DNA from: Stieleria bergensis
GTDB lineage: Bacteria; Planctomycetota; Planctomycetia; Pirellulales; Pirellulaceae
Direction of reading: 5' to 3'
Assembly: GCA_007745635.1 (NCBI GenBank)
Contig: CP036272.1
Span: forward strand, 1,019,110 to 1,065,232
Length of the DNA stretch: 46,123 nt
The position numbers were made by a program, and so were the translations under genes. Positions 32,945 through 42,282 of the stretch are shown here, piece after piece (within the stretch, counting starts at the first letter, position 1; the number at the start of each line of letters is the position of its first letter). The notes below the pieces were generated by a model, which saw only the letters and a list, made by a program, of their open reading frames with translations, was not told the origin of the DNA and did not search any database.

Positions 32945-35710
32945 ATGTCACAAGTTGTTTCCTGTCCGAAGTGTTTCGTTCGAGTGAGCGTGTCGGTGTC
33001 TCAGGCGGGGGCGCGTGTTCAGTGCCCCAAGTGTCAGCAAAGTTTTTTAGCGCCCAGTCGGCTAGGTGCAGGCGGTCCGCCGTCAGGCTCGGCAGGGGAT
33101 GATGACGACTGGTTGATTCTGGACGATCTTGAGATTGGCCCGCGGTCGGATCAAATCCCGCCATCCGCGTCGGATTCCACCGCATCGGATTCCAAGGGGG
33201 CTATCCCCACCGAATCGAAGCTGAAATCTCAACAGGGGTCTGGCCCCACGGGGAGTAACTTCCCCCAGGGTTCGCCGCTTACCACCGGCTCCCAGTCTTC
33301 CCATTCTGACGCAAAACCGGGGGCTGTCCCCGCCGGATTTGGAAGCGATGAGGGGTCAAGCGATGAGGGGTCTGGCCCCACGGGGAATGACTCCTCCCAG
33401 AGTTCGCCACTTGCCACCGACTCCCAGCCTTCGCATTCTGACGCAAAGCCGGGGACTGTCCCCGCCGGATTTGGAAGCGATGAGGGGTCTGGCCCCACGG
33501 GGAATGCCTTCTCCCAGAGTTCGCCGCTTACCACCGATTCTCAGCCTTCGCATTCTGACGCAAAACCGGGGACTGTCCCCGGTGGATCTGGGGCGGATGG
33601 TGCTGGGGATGATGAAGACTGGTTGATTTTCGAATCTGATCCAGGGACAGGCGATAAGGGGTCTGGGACCGCAAAACCGAGGTCGGGAAGCGATGAGGGG
33701 TCTGGCCCCACGGGGAATGACTCCTCCCAGAGTTCGCCGCTTACCACCGGCTCCCAGCTTTCGCATTCTGACGCAAAACCGGGGACTGTCCCCGCCGGAT
33801 CTGGAAGCGATGAGGGGGCTGGCCCCACGGGGAATGACTCCTCCCAGAGTTCGCCGCTTACCACCGACTCCCAGCCTTCGCATTCTGACGCAAGACCGGG
33901 GACTGTCCCCGGTGGATCTGGGGCGGATGGTGCTGGGGATGATGAAGGCTGGTTGATTTTCGAATCTGATCCAGGGACAGGCGATGAGGGGTCTGGGACC
34001 GCAAAACCGAGGACTGTCCCCGCCGGATCTGGAAGCGGTGAGGGGTCTGGCCCCACGGGGAATGTCTCCTCCCAGAATGTGTCGCTTGCCACCGGCTCCC
34101 AGCCTTCGCATTCTGACGCAAAACCGGGGACTGTCCCCGCCGGATCTGGAAGCGGTGAGGGGTCTGGCCCCACGGGAAATGACGGAAGCGGTGAGGGGTC
34201 TGGCCCCATGGGAAATGAATTCTCCCAGAATGCGCCGCTTGCCACCGGCCCCCAGGGTTCGCATCCTGACACCAGGCCGGGGTCTGTCTCCCAGGGTGAG
34301 CATGCGTTGGCTGATCGACACGCCGAACTGCCAATCACGGATCCTTCTCCAGCGGCCGCCGTAAATACCCCCACCCCTCTGCTTTTCGGCGCTAATCCCG
34401 GCGAACCAAATCTCTTCGCCGATCTGCCGCCCATCGATCCCATTATGCCTGTCGAGTCCCCCGCTCAGGGGTCTGGCGATTGGGCTTCGGCAACTGCTGA
34501 AGAGACTGGCGCGGACCCATTTGACCTTGATGACATTCAACTGCAAGCCTTGCCTGACTCGCCCAAGGTGGCTTCGCCGCGATCAACACCCGTCAACTCC
34601 CCGGTAGCTGATCCATTGCTTGATGAAGCTTTCGCCTCTCCTTCGCTGCCATCGACTTCCGCTGAACCGCCGACCGCGATCAGTCCGCAGGCTGAAGTGC
34701 ATTTCACTTTTTCTTGCCCCGTTTGTGATTCTCGAATCACCGCCAAACGCGCCAATGAAGGGGACAAACTGCGCTGCAGTGACTGTCACAGCGACCTGAC
34801 AATCCCCAAGCCCCCGCCGATCAAGCAAGCAAAGGAAACCTCGCCGAGTGAACTTGAATCGTTCGCGCTGGCACCTGAGTCGCAGATCAGTCGGGGCGCG
34901 GAGAATGACCCCTGGGTCAAGAATGCTGACCAACTCCTCGAGGAGGCCGCCAAGCCGGAAAGCACCAAGTTCGTCAGTCTCTCCGCTGACGAAGACCCTG
35001 AAGGTGGCTGGATGCACTCCATCGGCATACGGATGAAAGACCCAGGCGTCATCGCACACTTGATCCTTCTGGGGGCGATGATGGGAGCGTTCACGTTTCT
35101 CGCCACCTCCATTCATTGGCTGATCACGGTGTTCACGTTGCCAATCATTTTCGTCATTTTGGTGATCGTCCTGGTCGCATCCTTTGCCATTATGATGGCC
35201 ACCGCCAATGGGCACGATCAGATTGATGAATGGCCGACCATGGATCCATCCGAGTGGTTCGATACGATGGGGGCGGTGTTGAGCGCGATGGCTGTCACCG
35301 TGGCGCCGATTGGACTGCTGGCATTCCTGTTTGGATTCAGCAACACGCTGGTCTTAGGGCTCAGCTTAGCGGCAATGTTTTCTATGTTTCCCATCGTTCT
35401 GCTGTCGATGCTTGACGCTCAAAGCATGACTGGCATCGTGTCACCAACGGTGATCAAGTCCATCAATCATCGCGGCGAGGACTGGGGCACGTTCTATCTG
35501 CTTTCAGCTTTCATGCTGTTGGTGACCATCGGATTGTTGGTTTACCTTAGCGGCACCTCGTTCGGAATGGCGGTTTTTGGCTGCCTCATCGTGGCCGTCT
35601 TTTTCGTCTACTTCACGCTTCTTGGTCGGCTCGCCCGTGGCATTCAAAGCGTCGTTCACTTTGAGCCTTTGGGGAAGTCGAAGGAAGACGAGGACCAAGA
35701 CGATGGCTGA
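32945..35710 (+). CDS. MJ0042-type zinc-ribbon membrane protein with repeat-built linker
   Basis: A 921-residue protein. It opens with a four-cysteine zinc ribbon (CPKC at residues 7-10 and 27-30). A long Ser/Gly/Pro/Asp linker (about 95-450) follows, built of repeats of 39 codons reading SDEGSGPTGNDSSQSSPLTT and KPGTVPAGSGS. A second zinc ribbon near residue 590 (CPVCDSRITAKRA ... CSDC) leads to about six membrane segments (roughly 705-760, 775-825, 848-900). The linker codons GGG GAC TGT CCC C carry the same 13-mer that fills the intergenic field at 1-760. The membrane part resembles no family I can name. It has its own promoter and stands alone. Confidence 0.75.
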   Translation: MSQVVSCPKCFVRVSVSVSQAGARVQCPKCQQSFLAPSRLGAGGPPSGSAGDDDDWLILDDLEIGPRSDQIPPSASDSTASDSKGAIPTESKLKSQQGSGPTGSNFPQGSPLTTGSQSSHSDAKPGAVPAGFGSDEGSSDEGSGPTGNDSSQSSPLATDSQPSHSDAKPGTVPAGFGSDEGSGPTGNAFSQSSPLTTDSQPSHSDAKPGTVPGGSGADGAGDDEDWLIFESDPGTGDKGSGTAKPRSGSDEGSGPTGNDSSQSSPLTTGSQLSHSDAKPGTVPAGSGSDEGAGPTGNDSSQSSPLTTDSQPSHSDARPGTVPGGSGADGAGDDEGWLIFESDPGTGDEGSGTAKPRTVPAGSGSGEGSGPTGNVSSQNVSLATGSQPSHSDAKPGTVPAGSGSGEGSGPTGNDGSGEGSGPMGNEFSQNAPLATGPQGSHPDTRPGSVSQGEHALADRHAELPITDPSPAAAVNTPTPLLFGANPGEPNLFADLPPIDPIMPVESPAQGSGDWASATAEETGADPFDLDDIQLQALPDSPKVASPRSTPVNSPVADPLLDEAFASPSLPSTSAEPPTAISPQAEVHFTFSCPVCDSRITAKRANEGDKLRCSDCHSDLTIPKPPPIKQAKETSPSELESFALAPESQISRGAENDPWVKNADQLLEEAAKPESTKFVSLSADEDPEGGWMHSIGIRMKDPGVIAHLILLGAMMGAFTFLATSIHWLITVFTLPIIFVILVIVLVASFAIMMATANGHDQIDEWPTMDPSEWFDTMGAVLSAMAVTVAPIGLLAFLFGFSNTLVLGLSLAAMFSMFPIVLLSMLDAQSMTGIVSPTVIKSINHRGEDWGTFYLLSAFMLLVTIGLLVYLSGTSFGMAVFGCLIVAVFFVYFTLLGRLARGIQSVVHFEPLGKSKEDEDQDDG
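33234..34220. repeat. 117-bp coding repeat built on two GC palindromes
   Basis: AGGGGTCTGGCCCC or a variant starts at 33234, 33366, 33483, 33696, 33813, 34041, 34158 and 34194. The spacings are 132, 117, 213, 117, 228, 117 and 36, all multiples of three. GGGGACTGTCCCC occurs at 33451-33463, 33568-33580, 33781-33793, 33898-33910 and 34126-34138, with variants near 33319 and 34009. The block around 33480-33680 recurs 330 bases later. Confidence 0.9.
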
Positions 35711-35790
35711 AAAGCGATCACCCTCGCGCGCATAAGTCACGTCCAAGCTGCTTCGTCCCGGTCGCGTCTGCCACTGCAACCACGCAGTGT

Positions 35791-36630
35791 TTAGGCTTCG
35801 CTTCCATAGGGGCGCGTGCTGATCACACCTTCGCTGGGGCTAGAGGCGGTCCCGTAAAGTCGCTTCGGAATGCGACCGGCAAGATAGGCATCGCGTCCCG
35901 CTATTGCTGCGTGTTTCATTGCACGTGCCATTTGAATTGGATCACGCGCGTGCGCGATCGCGGTGTTTAGCAAGACGGCATCGCCACCAAGTTCGAACGC
36001 CTGCGCCACATCGCTAGCCGTGCCAACGCCGGCATCAATGATCACTGGATAATCTGGATCATCGTTTTTCAGGTATTCCAGAATGATTTGCAGGTTGTTG
36101 GGGTTCAGCAATCCTTGGCCGCTACCAATGGGGCTTCCAGCTGGCATCACGCTGGCAGCTCCAGCAGCTTTCAGTCGCTGTGCGGTCACGGGACAGTCAC
36201 TGGTATAGCACAGCACTTGAAAGCCATCGTCGGCCAAGGCCCGGCAAGCAGTGACGGTTTCAGTGGGATCGGGCAGCAACGTTTTGCTGTCGCCAAGCAC
36301 TTCCAGCTTCACCCAATCGGCACCAGGGTTGCCAAGGGTTCGCAAGATTTCACGCCCCAGTTTGGCGGCCCGGATCGCATCGGCCGCGGTGTAGCAACCC
36401 GCGGTGTTGGGCAGCAGGGTGTAGCGATCCAGGTCGATAAAGTCCAGGATGTTCTGGCCGCCACGCTCGTACAAACGCTCACGACGAACAGCCACTGTCA
36501 CACAATCGGCTCCACTGGCGTCCAGCGAGTCACGCATTTGCTGCATCGTGTCATAGCGACCAGTGCCGACGATCAAACGACTGGCTAGCGTATGCCCGCC
36601 AACGACGAGAGGTGCCTCAGATTGCGTCAT
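35791..36630 (-). CDS. thiG: Thiazole synthase ThiG
   Basis: The 279-residue TIM-barrel enzyme builds the thiazole phosphate of thiamine from deoxyxylulose 5-phosphate, dehydroglycine and sulfur carried by ThiS. Lys108 in WVKLEVLGD is the Schiff-base lysine. RLIVGTGRY opens the barrel and [13 protein letters not shown] forms the phosphate-binding loop. VIIDAGVG and [12 protein letters not shown] complete the core. It lies 136 bases after thiS on the same strand. No thiF, thiE, thiH or thiO is in the window and I see no TPP riboswitch upstream. Confidence 0.95.
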   Translation of the reverse strand: MTQSEAPLVVGGHTLASRLIVGTGRYDTMQQMRDSLDASGADCVTVAVRRERLYERGGQNILDFIDLDRYTLLPNTAGCYTAADAIRAAKLGREILRTLGNPGADWVKLEVLGDSKTLLPDPTETVTACRALADDGFQVLCYTSDCPVTAQRLKAAGAASVMPAGSPIGSGQGLLNPNNLQIILEYLKNDDPDYPVIIDAGVGTASDVAQAFELGGDAVLLNTAIAHARDPIQMARAMKHAAIAGRDAYLAGRIPKRLYGTASSPSEGVISTRPYGSEA

Positions 36631-36766
36631 GGTTGTCGCTGCAAGATGTTGTGGTGATGTCTGGATGGAGCTGCTTTGTTGTAGTCACAATGCTGAAGAT
36701 CGAACAGCTGTCATCCAGCTCTGCCGCTTCAAGTCACGGCAACTAAAGCGGCGGCAGCTCCAAGCG

Positions 36767-36970
36767 TCAACCACCACCGACCAAGGTGACGACCTCGACG
36801 TCGTCACCTTCGTTGACCATTTGCTCGCCATACGCTTCGCGAGCCACCACTTCCGCATTGACCTCGACGGCCAGGTAGTTCGGTGGCACTTCCACCGTCT
36901 CTAGCAGTTCACGCACCGACATCGGGTGTTCGATGTTGACATCGCGACCATTGACAGTGATGGAAATCAT
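36767..36970 (-). CDS. thiS: Sulfur carrier protein ThiS
   Basis: The 67-residue ubiquitin-like protein ends in LVGGG; the terminal Gly-Gly is activated and thiocarboxylated to deliver sulfur to ThiG. MISITVNGRDVNIEHP and VPPNYLAVEVNAEVV match the beta-grasp fold. It lies just after the isomerase gene (44 bases) and before thiG, forming a minus-strand operon. Confidence 0.92.
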   Translation of the reverse strand: MISITVNGRDVNIEHPMSVRELLETVEVPPNYLAVEVNAEVVAREAYGEQMVNEGDDVEVVTLVGGG

Positions 36971-37014
36971 AGGGCTCTAATGAAGTAAGGCGAGGGAGCA
37001 AATAAGTTCAAAAA

Positions 37015-38019
37015 TCAGTCGTTCGCTTCGTCGAACGCGGCATCAAAGGCACGGTTGCTGGGCGAAAAGTCCAGCTTCTTGGTGAACTCGCACGCTTCGG
37101 CAGCGCCGTACTCGCGTTCCATGCCACTGTCTTCCCATTCGATCGAGAGAGGACCTTGGTAGTCGATCTCGTTCAGTGCTCGAATGATCTCTTCAAAGTT
37201 CACGCCACCACGTCCGGGACTGCGGAAGTCCCAACCACGACGAGCGTCGCCAAAGTTCAGGTGGCTGCAGTTGATGCCGGTGGCACCATCGAGAGTCACG
37301 ATCGCATCCTTGATGTGCACGTGGTAAATGCGGTCGGGGAAGCGACGGATGAACTTCACCGGATCAATGCCCTGCCAGATCAAGTGGCTGGGGTCGAAGT
37401 TAAATCCAAATTCGGGACGGTTGTCCAATGCTTCCAAAGCACGCTCAGCGGTGTAGATGTCAAACGCGATCTCAGTCGGGTGAACTTCCAAAGCAAACCG
37501 CACGCCACATTCGCCATACACGTCCATGATCGGATTGAATCGCTCAGCGAACAAGTCAAATCCAGCGTCAATCATCGACGGTGGAACCGGTGGAAAGGAA
37601 TACAGCAAATGCCAAATGCTGCTGCCAGTGAATCCGTTGACAACTTCGACGCCAAACTTCTGAGCCGCGCGAGCGGTTTGTTTCAGTTCCTCGATCGCAC
37701 GCTGATTGACGCCCGCTGGATCACCATCGCCCCACACATAATCGGGCAGGATGGCTTGATGGCGTTCGTCGATGTTGTCCAAAACAGCTTGCCCAGCCAA
37801 GTGAGCACTGATGGCGTGGCATTGCAGCCCCGCGTCATCCAACGCTTGACGTTTGTTGTCGCAGTAGTCCGCTTCGGCGATGGCTTTGTCAACTTCGAAG
37901 TGGTCGCCCCAGCACGCCAGTTCGATGCCGTCATAGCCAAAACTCTTGGTTTTGGCCACCATCTCGGTGAAGGGTAAATCTGCCCACTGCCCGGTAAATA
38001 ACGTGACGGGACGCGCCAT
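37015..38019 (-). CDS. Sugar phosphate isomerase/epimerase-like TIM barrel
   Basis: A 334-residue protein of the xylose isomerase-like (AP endonuclease family 2) fold. [20 protein letters not shown] opens the barrel; [36 protein letters not shown] and [11 protein letters not shown] carry the Glu, Asp and His metal ligands. Such enzymes isomerise or epimerise sugars or sugar phosphates; the substrate is unknown. Start ATG 38019 has GGAG seven bases upstream; a TTG at 38031 is possible. It precedes thiS by 44 bases and may be co-transcribed, although no link to thiamine is obvious. Confidence 0.85.
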   Translation of the reverse strand: MARPVTLFTGQWADLPFTEMVAKTKSFGYDGIELACWGDHFEVDKAIAEADYCDNKRQALDDAGLQCHAISAHLAGQAVLDNIDERHQAILPDYVWGDGDPAGVNQRAIEELKQTARAAQKFGVEVVNGFTGSSIWHLLYSFPPVPPSMIDAGFDLFAERFNPIMDVYGECGVRFALEVHPTEIAFDIYTAERALEALDNRPEFGFNFDPSHLIWQGIDPVKFIRRFPDRIYHVHIKDAIVTLDGATGINCSHLNFGDARRGWDFRSPGRGGVNFEEIIRALNEIDYQGPLSIEWEDSGMEREYGAAEACEFTKKLDFSPSNRAFDAAFDEAND

Positions 38020-38699
38020 GGAGGTCTCCAAAGAAAATGATCGAGGGGAGGGAGTATCAAAGCCGATATTGTGTGTCCAAACGCCGACATCTGCAACAGA
38101 GTAGACCGAAAATCAACGTCGCTCAGCGAATTCCAAGGCTCAGCTCAGTCACTCGTGAAGCTGTGCCGAATGAGTCAATAGGGACGGCCGAGCGTGGGGC
38201 GTCTTGCTGAAAACCTCAGCCAGTCCTCACTGCTAGGCCGGCCAGAAAAGCCCCCAGTCCGCCACACAGCCAGCCAGTTCCCCCACCAGCACCTGCCGAT
38301 TTGGGGATGCCACCCTGGTCAACACAACGGTCCCCTCGAAAGCCGCTTGACGCCTAATGACGTGATCGACGCCGTCTGGTTGGCGTGCTGGTTTCAGACG
38401 GAGGCATTTTGCCGCCAAAACGATCGGTTTTTCAGGCCAATGGGCGGCAATCTTTGTCAAAGCATTGAGTTCGGGGGGCAAGAGTCCGTTGAGAGATGAC
38501 GGTGTTGATCTACAATATTCGCCAATGGAGCAGGTGATTGACTCGGCAGAGACCTTGCCTGATCCTAAAATCTTGTCATTTCAAGATTCGCTCTTCTGAC
38601 TTCACTTTTCAGGTCGCTTCTGCGACGATTCGTTCTCACCGACTGTCTCGTTCCAATCATCTCGGCCTGACGGCGACCACGTTCATTTAAGAAAACACC
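38020..38699. other. Gene-free region between the isomerase and pilT
   Basis: The divergent gap of 680 bases shows no convincing gene; a 101-codon plus-strand frame at 38194 looks fortuitous. A small dyad AATCTTG (38569-38575) / CAAGATT (38582-38588) lies about 110 bases upstream of pilT and could be a regulatory or leader structure. Confidence 0.4.
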
Positions 38700-39902
38700 A
38701 TGGCTCATTCCAACGCAAAGCCAGCTGCTGCCTCCACACCACGCTCCACCACCGCGCAATCGATTGCTGATCGATTGCGACGCAGCCTGTTGAAAAAACG
38801 TCAGGAATTGGAGGTGGATAAGATTTTCCGAGCCTTGGTCAAGCTCGAAGGCAGTGACTTGCACCTCAAGGTCGGTCAGCCGCCGATGGTGCGAGTGGGT
38901 GGCGAGCTAAAGGCCTTGAACCGACCTCCCATCGACGCCGAGGAGATGGTAGATCTGCTGCTGCCCATGATGGACGAGCGAAACCTGCGAATCTTCGAAG
39001 AGGAAGGCGGTGCTGACTTCGCCTATCTATGCCAAGTCGACGGTGTGAATTGGCGGTTCCGAATCAACATGTTGACCGCCCTCGGTAGCATCGGGCTGGT
39101 CGCTCGTCGGATCAATAACTTCATTCCTGACTTCCGTGGCCTCTTCCTGCCTGACTCGATTGAAAAATTGTGTCACTATGACCAAGGCATGGTCCTGCTG
39201 GCGGGTGTGACGGGGTCAGGAAAAAGTACAACCATTGGGTCGATGTTGAACTACATCAACTCGATCTATCGAAAGCACATTTTGACGCTGGAAGATCCGA
39301 TCGAATTTATCTTCACTGAAGATAAGTGCTTGATCAATCAACGTGAAATGGGACAGGATGTTAAGGACTTTAACATCGGGATGAAGCATGCTGTTCGGGA
39401 AGATCCCGATATCATTCTAGTTGGCGAGCTGCGTGACGAAGAGACCTTCATGACTGCGATCCACGCAGCGGAAACGGGGCACTTGGTGTTTGGCACCATT
39501 CACGCCTCCAGTGCTTCGACCACGATCGGACGAATCTTGGACTTGTTCCCTGAAGAAATGCACGGAGCGATCCGCAGTGCGATTGCATTCAACATGAAGG
39601 GCATCGTGGCTCAAAAACTGTTGCGTAGCATCAAGCCCGGTGTCTCGCGTGTGCCGACTTGTGAAGTGATGACCTTTAATCCAACGATTCGAAAGTTGGT
39701 CCTGGAAGGCTCGGACGAAAAGCTGCCCGATGCGATTCGAATTGGTGCTGAAGACGGCATGCAAGATTTTACGATGAGCCTTAAGGGGTTGATCGATGAT
39801 GAATTGATTGATCGTCCCACCGCGTTCGCCGTCGCTCCGAACAAGGACGCTCTGAAGATGGCCCTCAAGGGGATCGATGTGAAGGCTCCTGGGATTCTTT
39901 AG
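38700..39902 (+). CDS. pilT: Type IV pilus retraction ATPase PilT
   Basis: The 400-residue AAA-like ATPase powers pilus retraction, hence twitching motility. Walker A is GVTGSGKST (169-177, Lys175). The Asp box HILTLEDPIEFIF, Walker B EDPDIILVGELRD (about 234-246) and the His box TGHLVFGTIHA are all intact. A 30-residue Ser/Pro/Ala-rich leader precedes the fold. The next gene is a degenerate relative of PilB. No pilin or PilB proper is in the window, so their neighbourhood elsewhere is unknown. Confidence 0.93.
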   Translation: MAHSNAKPAAASTPRSTTAQSIADRLRRSLLKKRQELEVDKIFRALVKLEGSDLHLKVGQPPMVRVGGELKALNRPPIDAEEMVDLLLPMMDERNLRIFEEEGGADFAYLCQVDGVNWRFRINMLTALGSIGLVARRINNFIPDFRGLFLPDSIEKLCHYDQGMVLLAGVTGSGKSTTIGSMLNYINSIYRKHILTLEDPIEFIFTEDKCLINQREMGQDVKDFNIGMKHAVREDPDIILVGELRDEETFMTAIHAAETGHLVFGTIHASSASTTIGRILDLFPEEMHGAIRSAIAFNMKGIVAQKLLRSIKPGVSRVPTCEVMTFNPTIRKLVLEGSDEKLPDAIRIGAEDGMQDFTMSLKGLIDDELIDRPTAFAVAPNKDALKMALKGIDVKAPGIL

Positions 39903-40070
39903 GTTGTTTTGTTTTCTGGCCCGCCGGTTTGAGGCGAGCTGTTTCTTCCAAAATTGTCCAGCGACTTCGTTCAACAGCTGACCTTGCCGGTCAGCGACTG
40001 GTCGCCGGGACTTCCCGTTAAATGATCGGTGCCTGCAGCATCGTTCCATACCGTTTTTTAGATTTCCAAA

Positions 40071-41411
40071 ATGGCCAAGCAAGCAGACGAACCACAACAA
40101 CTTTGGCAAACCGTTGCACCGGTCGAATTCAGTCCTAAGGCCAGTGATTCCAGTCAATCGCAGGCGCTTTTGGTGAGCGCTCGTCAGGGGGCTGGCTATT
40201 TCATCGCCGCTGGGCAGTTGGGACATGCGTTGCAGTTTCGAGCCACTCAGGTGCTGATGGATTTCACCGCCGCTGGCTGCAGCATTCGTTACATGGTCGA
40301 TGGCCAGTGGGAGCAGATTCCGCCCTATGATCGCGAGACTGGCGACGCGATGTTGTATGCGTTGAAAATGCTTTGTCTGTTGAATCCTGCCGATCGACGT
40401 AGTGCACAGACGGGCAAATTGGGCGTGAAGTTGGGCAAGGAAAAATACGATTTGATTCTGCAGTCCCAGGGTGTGCCGACCGGCGAGCGAGCCTTGCTTC
40501 GGCTGGATCCGCTGAAAGTCCCGTTCGAGAAGTTGGAAGACATCGGCATGCGGGAAAAAATGGTCGCTTCCTTCAAGCAGCAATTGAATGATGAAGGCAA
40601 GGTGATTCTGATCACCGCGCCTAAGAGCGAAGGTTTGACGACGACCTGGAACGTTTGCATGAACGCGGCAGACCGGTTGATGCGCGACTTCCAGTCCTTT
40701 GAAGATCAGGCCAACCCAGAGCCAGAAATCATTAACATCAATCCGAACTTGTTCGGAGGTGATACTGGGATCGACGCCAGGGAATCGTTGCGAAAATCGA
40801 TTCTAAAAGAACCTGATGTGTTTGTCTTTCCCGAGCCGGTTCCAGCTGATGCGATGGATCTGGCGTTAAGCATGCTGGACAAAGACGACAAGATGGTTGT
40901 CACTCGAACCGCTGCCAGTAGCGCCATCGAAGGATTGGTGCGACTGATTGCAACCTATCCCGAGCAGCGCCAGGAGATTGCTCAGAATATCAGTTGCGTG
41001 CTCGGCCAGCGTTTGGTGCGGCGGCTTTGCGATAACTGCAAAATGGGCTTTCAGCCCACGCCTCAGTTGTTGCATCAGTTGGGCATTCCACAAGGCCGCG
41101 TGGCGATGCTGTATCAGCCCTTTGTGCCGCCACCCATTGAGCAGCAAGTGGACGAGAACGGTCGTCCCGCACCGATCGCTCCCTGTCACATTTGTCATGG
41201 TAGAGGCTATCTGGGACGTGTCGGAATCTTTGAGCTGCTGCTCCCCGGGCCGCAACTCCGTGATGCGATCACCAAGACACAGAACTTGGCACAGCTGGCC
41301 GCCATCGCCAAAGCGGAAGGGTTTCACAACGTGCAGACCGAAGCTGTCTTGGCCGTGGCTCGCGGTTTAACGGGGCTGGATGAACTGAAACGAGCGTTTG
41401 CCAAGGGATAG
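40071..41411 (+). CDS. PilB/GspE-like protein with broken Walker A
   Basis: A 446-residue relative of the secretion/pilus ATPases. The Walker A region reads APKSEGLTTT (residues 183-192): the canonical GPTGSGKTTT lysine is Leu189 and two glycines are gone. The Walker B region (LKEPDVFVFPEPVPADA, near 245) lacks the arginine, and the His box histidine is Arg in TRTAASSAI. In contrast the zinc-binding pair CDNC (near 319) and CHICHGRGYLGRVGIFELL (near 371) is fully kept. The frame is intact, so this is a conserved non-ATPase. It follows pilT by 168 bases on the same strand. It could be a scaffold or regulator of pilus assembly. Confidence 0.78.
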   Translation: MAKQADEPQQLWQTVAPVEFSPKASDSSQSQALLVSARQGAGYFIAAGQLGHALQFRATQVLMDFTAAGCSIRYMVDGQWEQIPPYDRETGDAMLYALKMLCLLNPADRRSAQTGKLGVKLGKEKYDLILQSQGVPTGERALLRLDPLKVPFEKLEDIGMREKMVASFKQQLNDEGKVILITAPKSEGLTTTWNVCMNAADRLMRDFQSFEDQANPEPEIININPNLFGGDTGIDARESLRKSILKEPDVFVFPEPVPADAMDLALSMLDKDDKMVVTRTAASSAIEGLVRLIATYPEQRQEIAQNISCVLGQRLVRRLCDNCKMGFQPTPQLLHQLGIPQGRVAMLYQPFVPPPIEQQVDENGRPAPIAPCHICHGRGYLGRVGIFELLLPGPQLRDAITKTQNLAQLAAIAKAEGFHNVQTEAVLAVARGLTGLDELKRAFAKG

Positions 41412-41542
41412 TGAGTTGGAATGGCAAGCCAGTTGCAGGCGGCAAGTAGAACACGTGTGGTCGTCTGAACAGCGCGGTGTTGTCTAACGCAAGTCTCGGG
41501 CAGCTGTTGCAAGCCACTGCAGGATGCCGCTTTTGCACATTG

Positions 41543-42256
41543 CTAGCGGTCCAGCAATCCTGCAAACAATGCCGATCCGATTCGCACCAACGTTGCGCCG
41601 GCTTGAATCGCTTGCTCGTAATCGCCACTCATTCCCATCGATAGCTCGGGAAGTTCAATCCCGGTGGACTGCTGCAGGTCGTCGCGTAACTGGGCGACCT
41701 GTTGAAACTGTTGCAACGCGGCGTTTTGGTCGCTGCCCAGGCCTGACATCGCCATCAGTCCCATCACGCGAACCGATTGGCTCTGCGATTGCTTCAGCAG
41801 TTCCTTGACGGTCTCGGGAGCCAAGCCCGTTTTGGCGGCATCGCCACTGATGTTGACTTCCAGCAGAACATCGGTCGTGCACTGTTGATGTTCGGACTCT
41901 TGTTCAATCGCTTCTAGCAGACGCGGGCTATCCACCGAGTGAATCAACGGGCGATAACGCAGCATGCGGCGCAGTTTGTTGGTTTGCACGTGGCCGATCA
42001 TGTGCCAGGTGATTGGCCCCAATTCGGCAAGGCTTTCTGCTTTGGACCAGAGCATCTGGGGCCGGTTTTCACCCAGGTCATGGCATCCAGCAGTCACTAG
42101 GTCACCCGCTAAGCTGGCATCCACATACTTGGTCACGCCAACAAGGGTGACGGATTCTGGGTCACGGCCAGCAGCTTTTGCGGCCGCCTTCACGTTTGCT
42201 GAAACGTGTTGCCAATTATCAGTGATCTGCTGAAGCGACTGAGATTGCGAAGTCAT
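41543..42256 (-). CDS. yggS: YggS-type pyridoxal phosphate protein
   Basis: The 237-residue PLP-binding protein of the YggS/PLPBP family keeps B6 vitamers in balance. Lys43 in VGVTKYV forms the PLP aldimine. HDLGENRPQ, WHMIGHVQTNKLR, HSVDS and LSMGMSGDYEQAIQAGATLV are the family motifs. It lies 26 bases after a large unknown gene and is probably co-transcribed. Confidence 0.9.
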   Translation of the reverse strand: MTSQSQSLQQITDNWQHVSANVKAAAKAAGRDPESVTLVGVTKYVDASLAGDLVTAGCHDLGENRPQMLWSKAESLAELGPITWHMIGHVQTNKLRRMLRYRPLIHSVDSPRLLEAIEQESEHQQCTTDVLLEVNISGDAAKTGLAPETVKELLKQSQSQSVRVMGLMAMSGLGSDQNAALQQFQQVAQLRDDLQQSTGIELPELSMGMSGDYEQAIQAGATLVRIGSALFAGLLDR

Positions 42257-42282
42257 TTTAGAACAGGCCGTAAAGGAGAATG

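Noticed and set aside
33356..34546. Long antisense frame of 396 codons over the repeat linker
   Set aside because: It is produced by GC-rich palindromic repeats whose complement also lacks stops. The zinc ribbons and membrane segments on the plus strand show which strand is coding.
36631..37014. TPP riboswitch for the thiS-thiG genes
   Set aside because: None of the conserved CTGAGA-type and ACCTGA-type thi-box sequences is visible in the leaders upstream of thiS or thiG.
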